Below, in pieces: positions 6,547 to 7,158 of a stretch of DNA of 7,158 nucleotides; position 1 is the stretch's first letter; every line of letters begins with the position of its first letter. Made by a program: the position numbers and the translations under genes. This DNA comes from Dysgonamonadaceae bacterium (GTDB lineage Bacteria; Bacteroidota; Bacteroidia; Bacteroidales; Azobacteroidaceae): the NCBI GenBank assembly GCA_031276105.1, contig JAISNS010000039.1, positions 1 to 7,158 of the forward strand. Direction: 5' to 3'. A model generated the notes under the pieces. That model searched no databases. It was not told the DNA's origin and was given only the letters and a program-made list of their open reading frames with translations.

Positions 6547-7158
6547 TTACCGTTTTCCGAACGTCAGAATCACCGGCAGATGGTCGCTAAATCCGCCCAC
6601 GTACGCCGGACCCCGGTACGTTCGTTTCGGTGATTCCCCTTCGCCGGTAACCGTTTCCAAGAGAAAATCGGCTTTAAATATTTCGATATCATCGGCGGAA
6701 CAGGTCAATCCGCTTCGACCGAACAGCAAATTCCCCGACACAAAAAACAAATCAATCAGTTCCCATTTATTTTGAAACTTGATAGTCCCCTGATTATCGT
6801 CCTGCAAATGCAGCGACATATTATAAAGGTATCCGTTGCCGACGTTAGTATGCAGAGGTTTCGCGTCCAAAACTTTGACAAACCGGCTGTCGGGATAATC
6901 GTTGAAATCGCCCATGACGCAGATATTTGCGTTAACATCTTCGTTGAATATCGAATCGACAGCCTGTTTCAACACTGTGGCGACAAGCGCTCTGCTGTTG
7001 TCCGAAGCCGCGCCGCCCCATTTCGACGGCAGATGATTGACGAAGAAATGCAGAGTGTCGTTGCTCGCCGTTTTTCCCTTGACATACAGTATATCTCGCG
7101 TTCTCAGAGGCGCTTTGCAGGCTTTCGAAGCGATAATCTCAAACGAATCTTTCAGATA
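6547..7158 (-). CDS. Endonuclease/exonuclease/phosphatase (EEP) family protein, partial: N-terminal part lies outside the window
   Basis: The minus strand is open from the window edge to a TAA at 6549-6547, giving 203 codons. A GTG at 6975 in this frame is an internal valine, not a start. Family motifs appear in order: LHFFVNHLPSKWGG (about residue 30-45 of the visible part, the N-H pair of the active site), VMGDFNDYPDS (G-D-F-N, metal and phosphate site) and GGFSDHLPVIL near the C-terminus (S-D-H, the catalytic Asp-His). This is the DNase I/exonuclease III/inositol phosphatase fold. Members hydrolyse phosphodiester or phosphomonoester bonds with a divalent metal. Bacteroidetes have many such proteins of roughly 330-360 residues, often exported, with unassigned substrates; the signal region cannot be seen here. 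All visible catalytic residues are intact. It converges on mnmE and belongs to a different transcription unit. Confidence 0.9.
   Translation of the reverse strand, partial: YLKDSFEIIASKACKAPLRTRDILYVKGKTASNDTLHFFVNHLPSKWGGAASDNSRALVATVLKQAVDSIFNEDVNANICVMGDFNDYPDSRFVKVLDAKPLHTNVGNGYLYNMSLHLQDDNQGTIKFQNKWELIDLFFVSGNLLFGRSGLTCSADDIEIFKADFLLETVTGEGESPKRTYRGPAYVGGFSDHLPVILTFGKR

Noticed and set aside
6500..6775. Plus-strand open frame of 91 codons at the end of the convergent spacer
   Set aside because: It mostly lies antisense to the EEP catalytic C-terminus (GGFSDH region) and has no features of its own.

Overview
The window reads as chromosomal DNA of a Bacteroidota member, most likely order Bacteroidales. 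The evidence is a textbook Bacteroidetes promoter (TTTG, 19-base spacer, TAnnTTTG), A/T-rich leaders instead of Shine-Dalgarno sites, an 'SQ' type signal peptide end, and family-level resemblance of every recognisable protein to Bacteroidales versions. I cannot name the genus.

Layout. Positions 1-515 (minus strand) hold the N-terminal part of a Bacteroidetes-type tyrosine recombinase, cut by the window edge and AT-rich compared with the genes that follow. Positions 516-806 are an AT-rich divergent spacer with small direct and inverted repeats and, at its right end, a strong promoter. From 807 to 6163 five plus-strand genes follow closely, probably as one transcription unit: an exported TPR plus PD40 protein, a short NfeD-family membrane protein, the flotillin-like scaffold FloA, a uridine-phosphorylase-like nucleoside phosphorylase, and the tRNA-modification GTPase MnmE. 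An intrinsic terminator at 6198-6235 closes the unit. Positions 6236-6546 are a gene-free convergent spacer. Positions 6547-7158 (minus strand) hold the C-terminal part of an endonuclease/exonuclease/phosphatase (EEP) family protein.

How the genes relate. NfeD and FloA are an established membrane pair, FloA forming flotillin-like assemblies and NfeD carrying a cytoplasmic OB-fold. The TPR-PD40 protein in front of them is exported and may be periplasmic. The nucleoside phosphorylase (salvage) and MnmE (wobble-uridine modification) are housekeeping enzymes with no clear functional tie to the first three genes.

The most unusual structure is the floA-udp junction (3734-3870). It is a long imperfect hairpin built almost wholly from 7-base units (CTTGTCA and variants, or their complement), with a GC-rich 13-bp perfect core. 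It supplies the last codons and stop of floA and ends ten bases before the likely udp start. It resembles short tandemly repeated heptamers or REP-like palindromes more than an ordinary terminator. I found no defence system, CRISPR array, tRNA or rRNA in the window.
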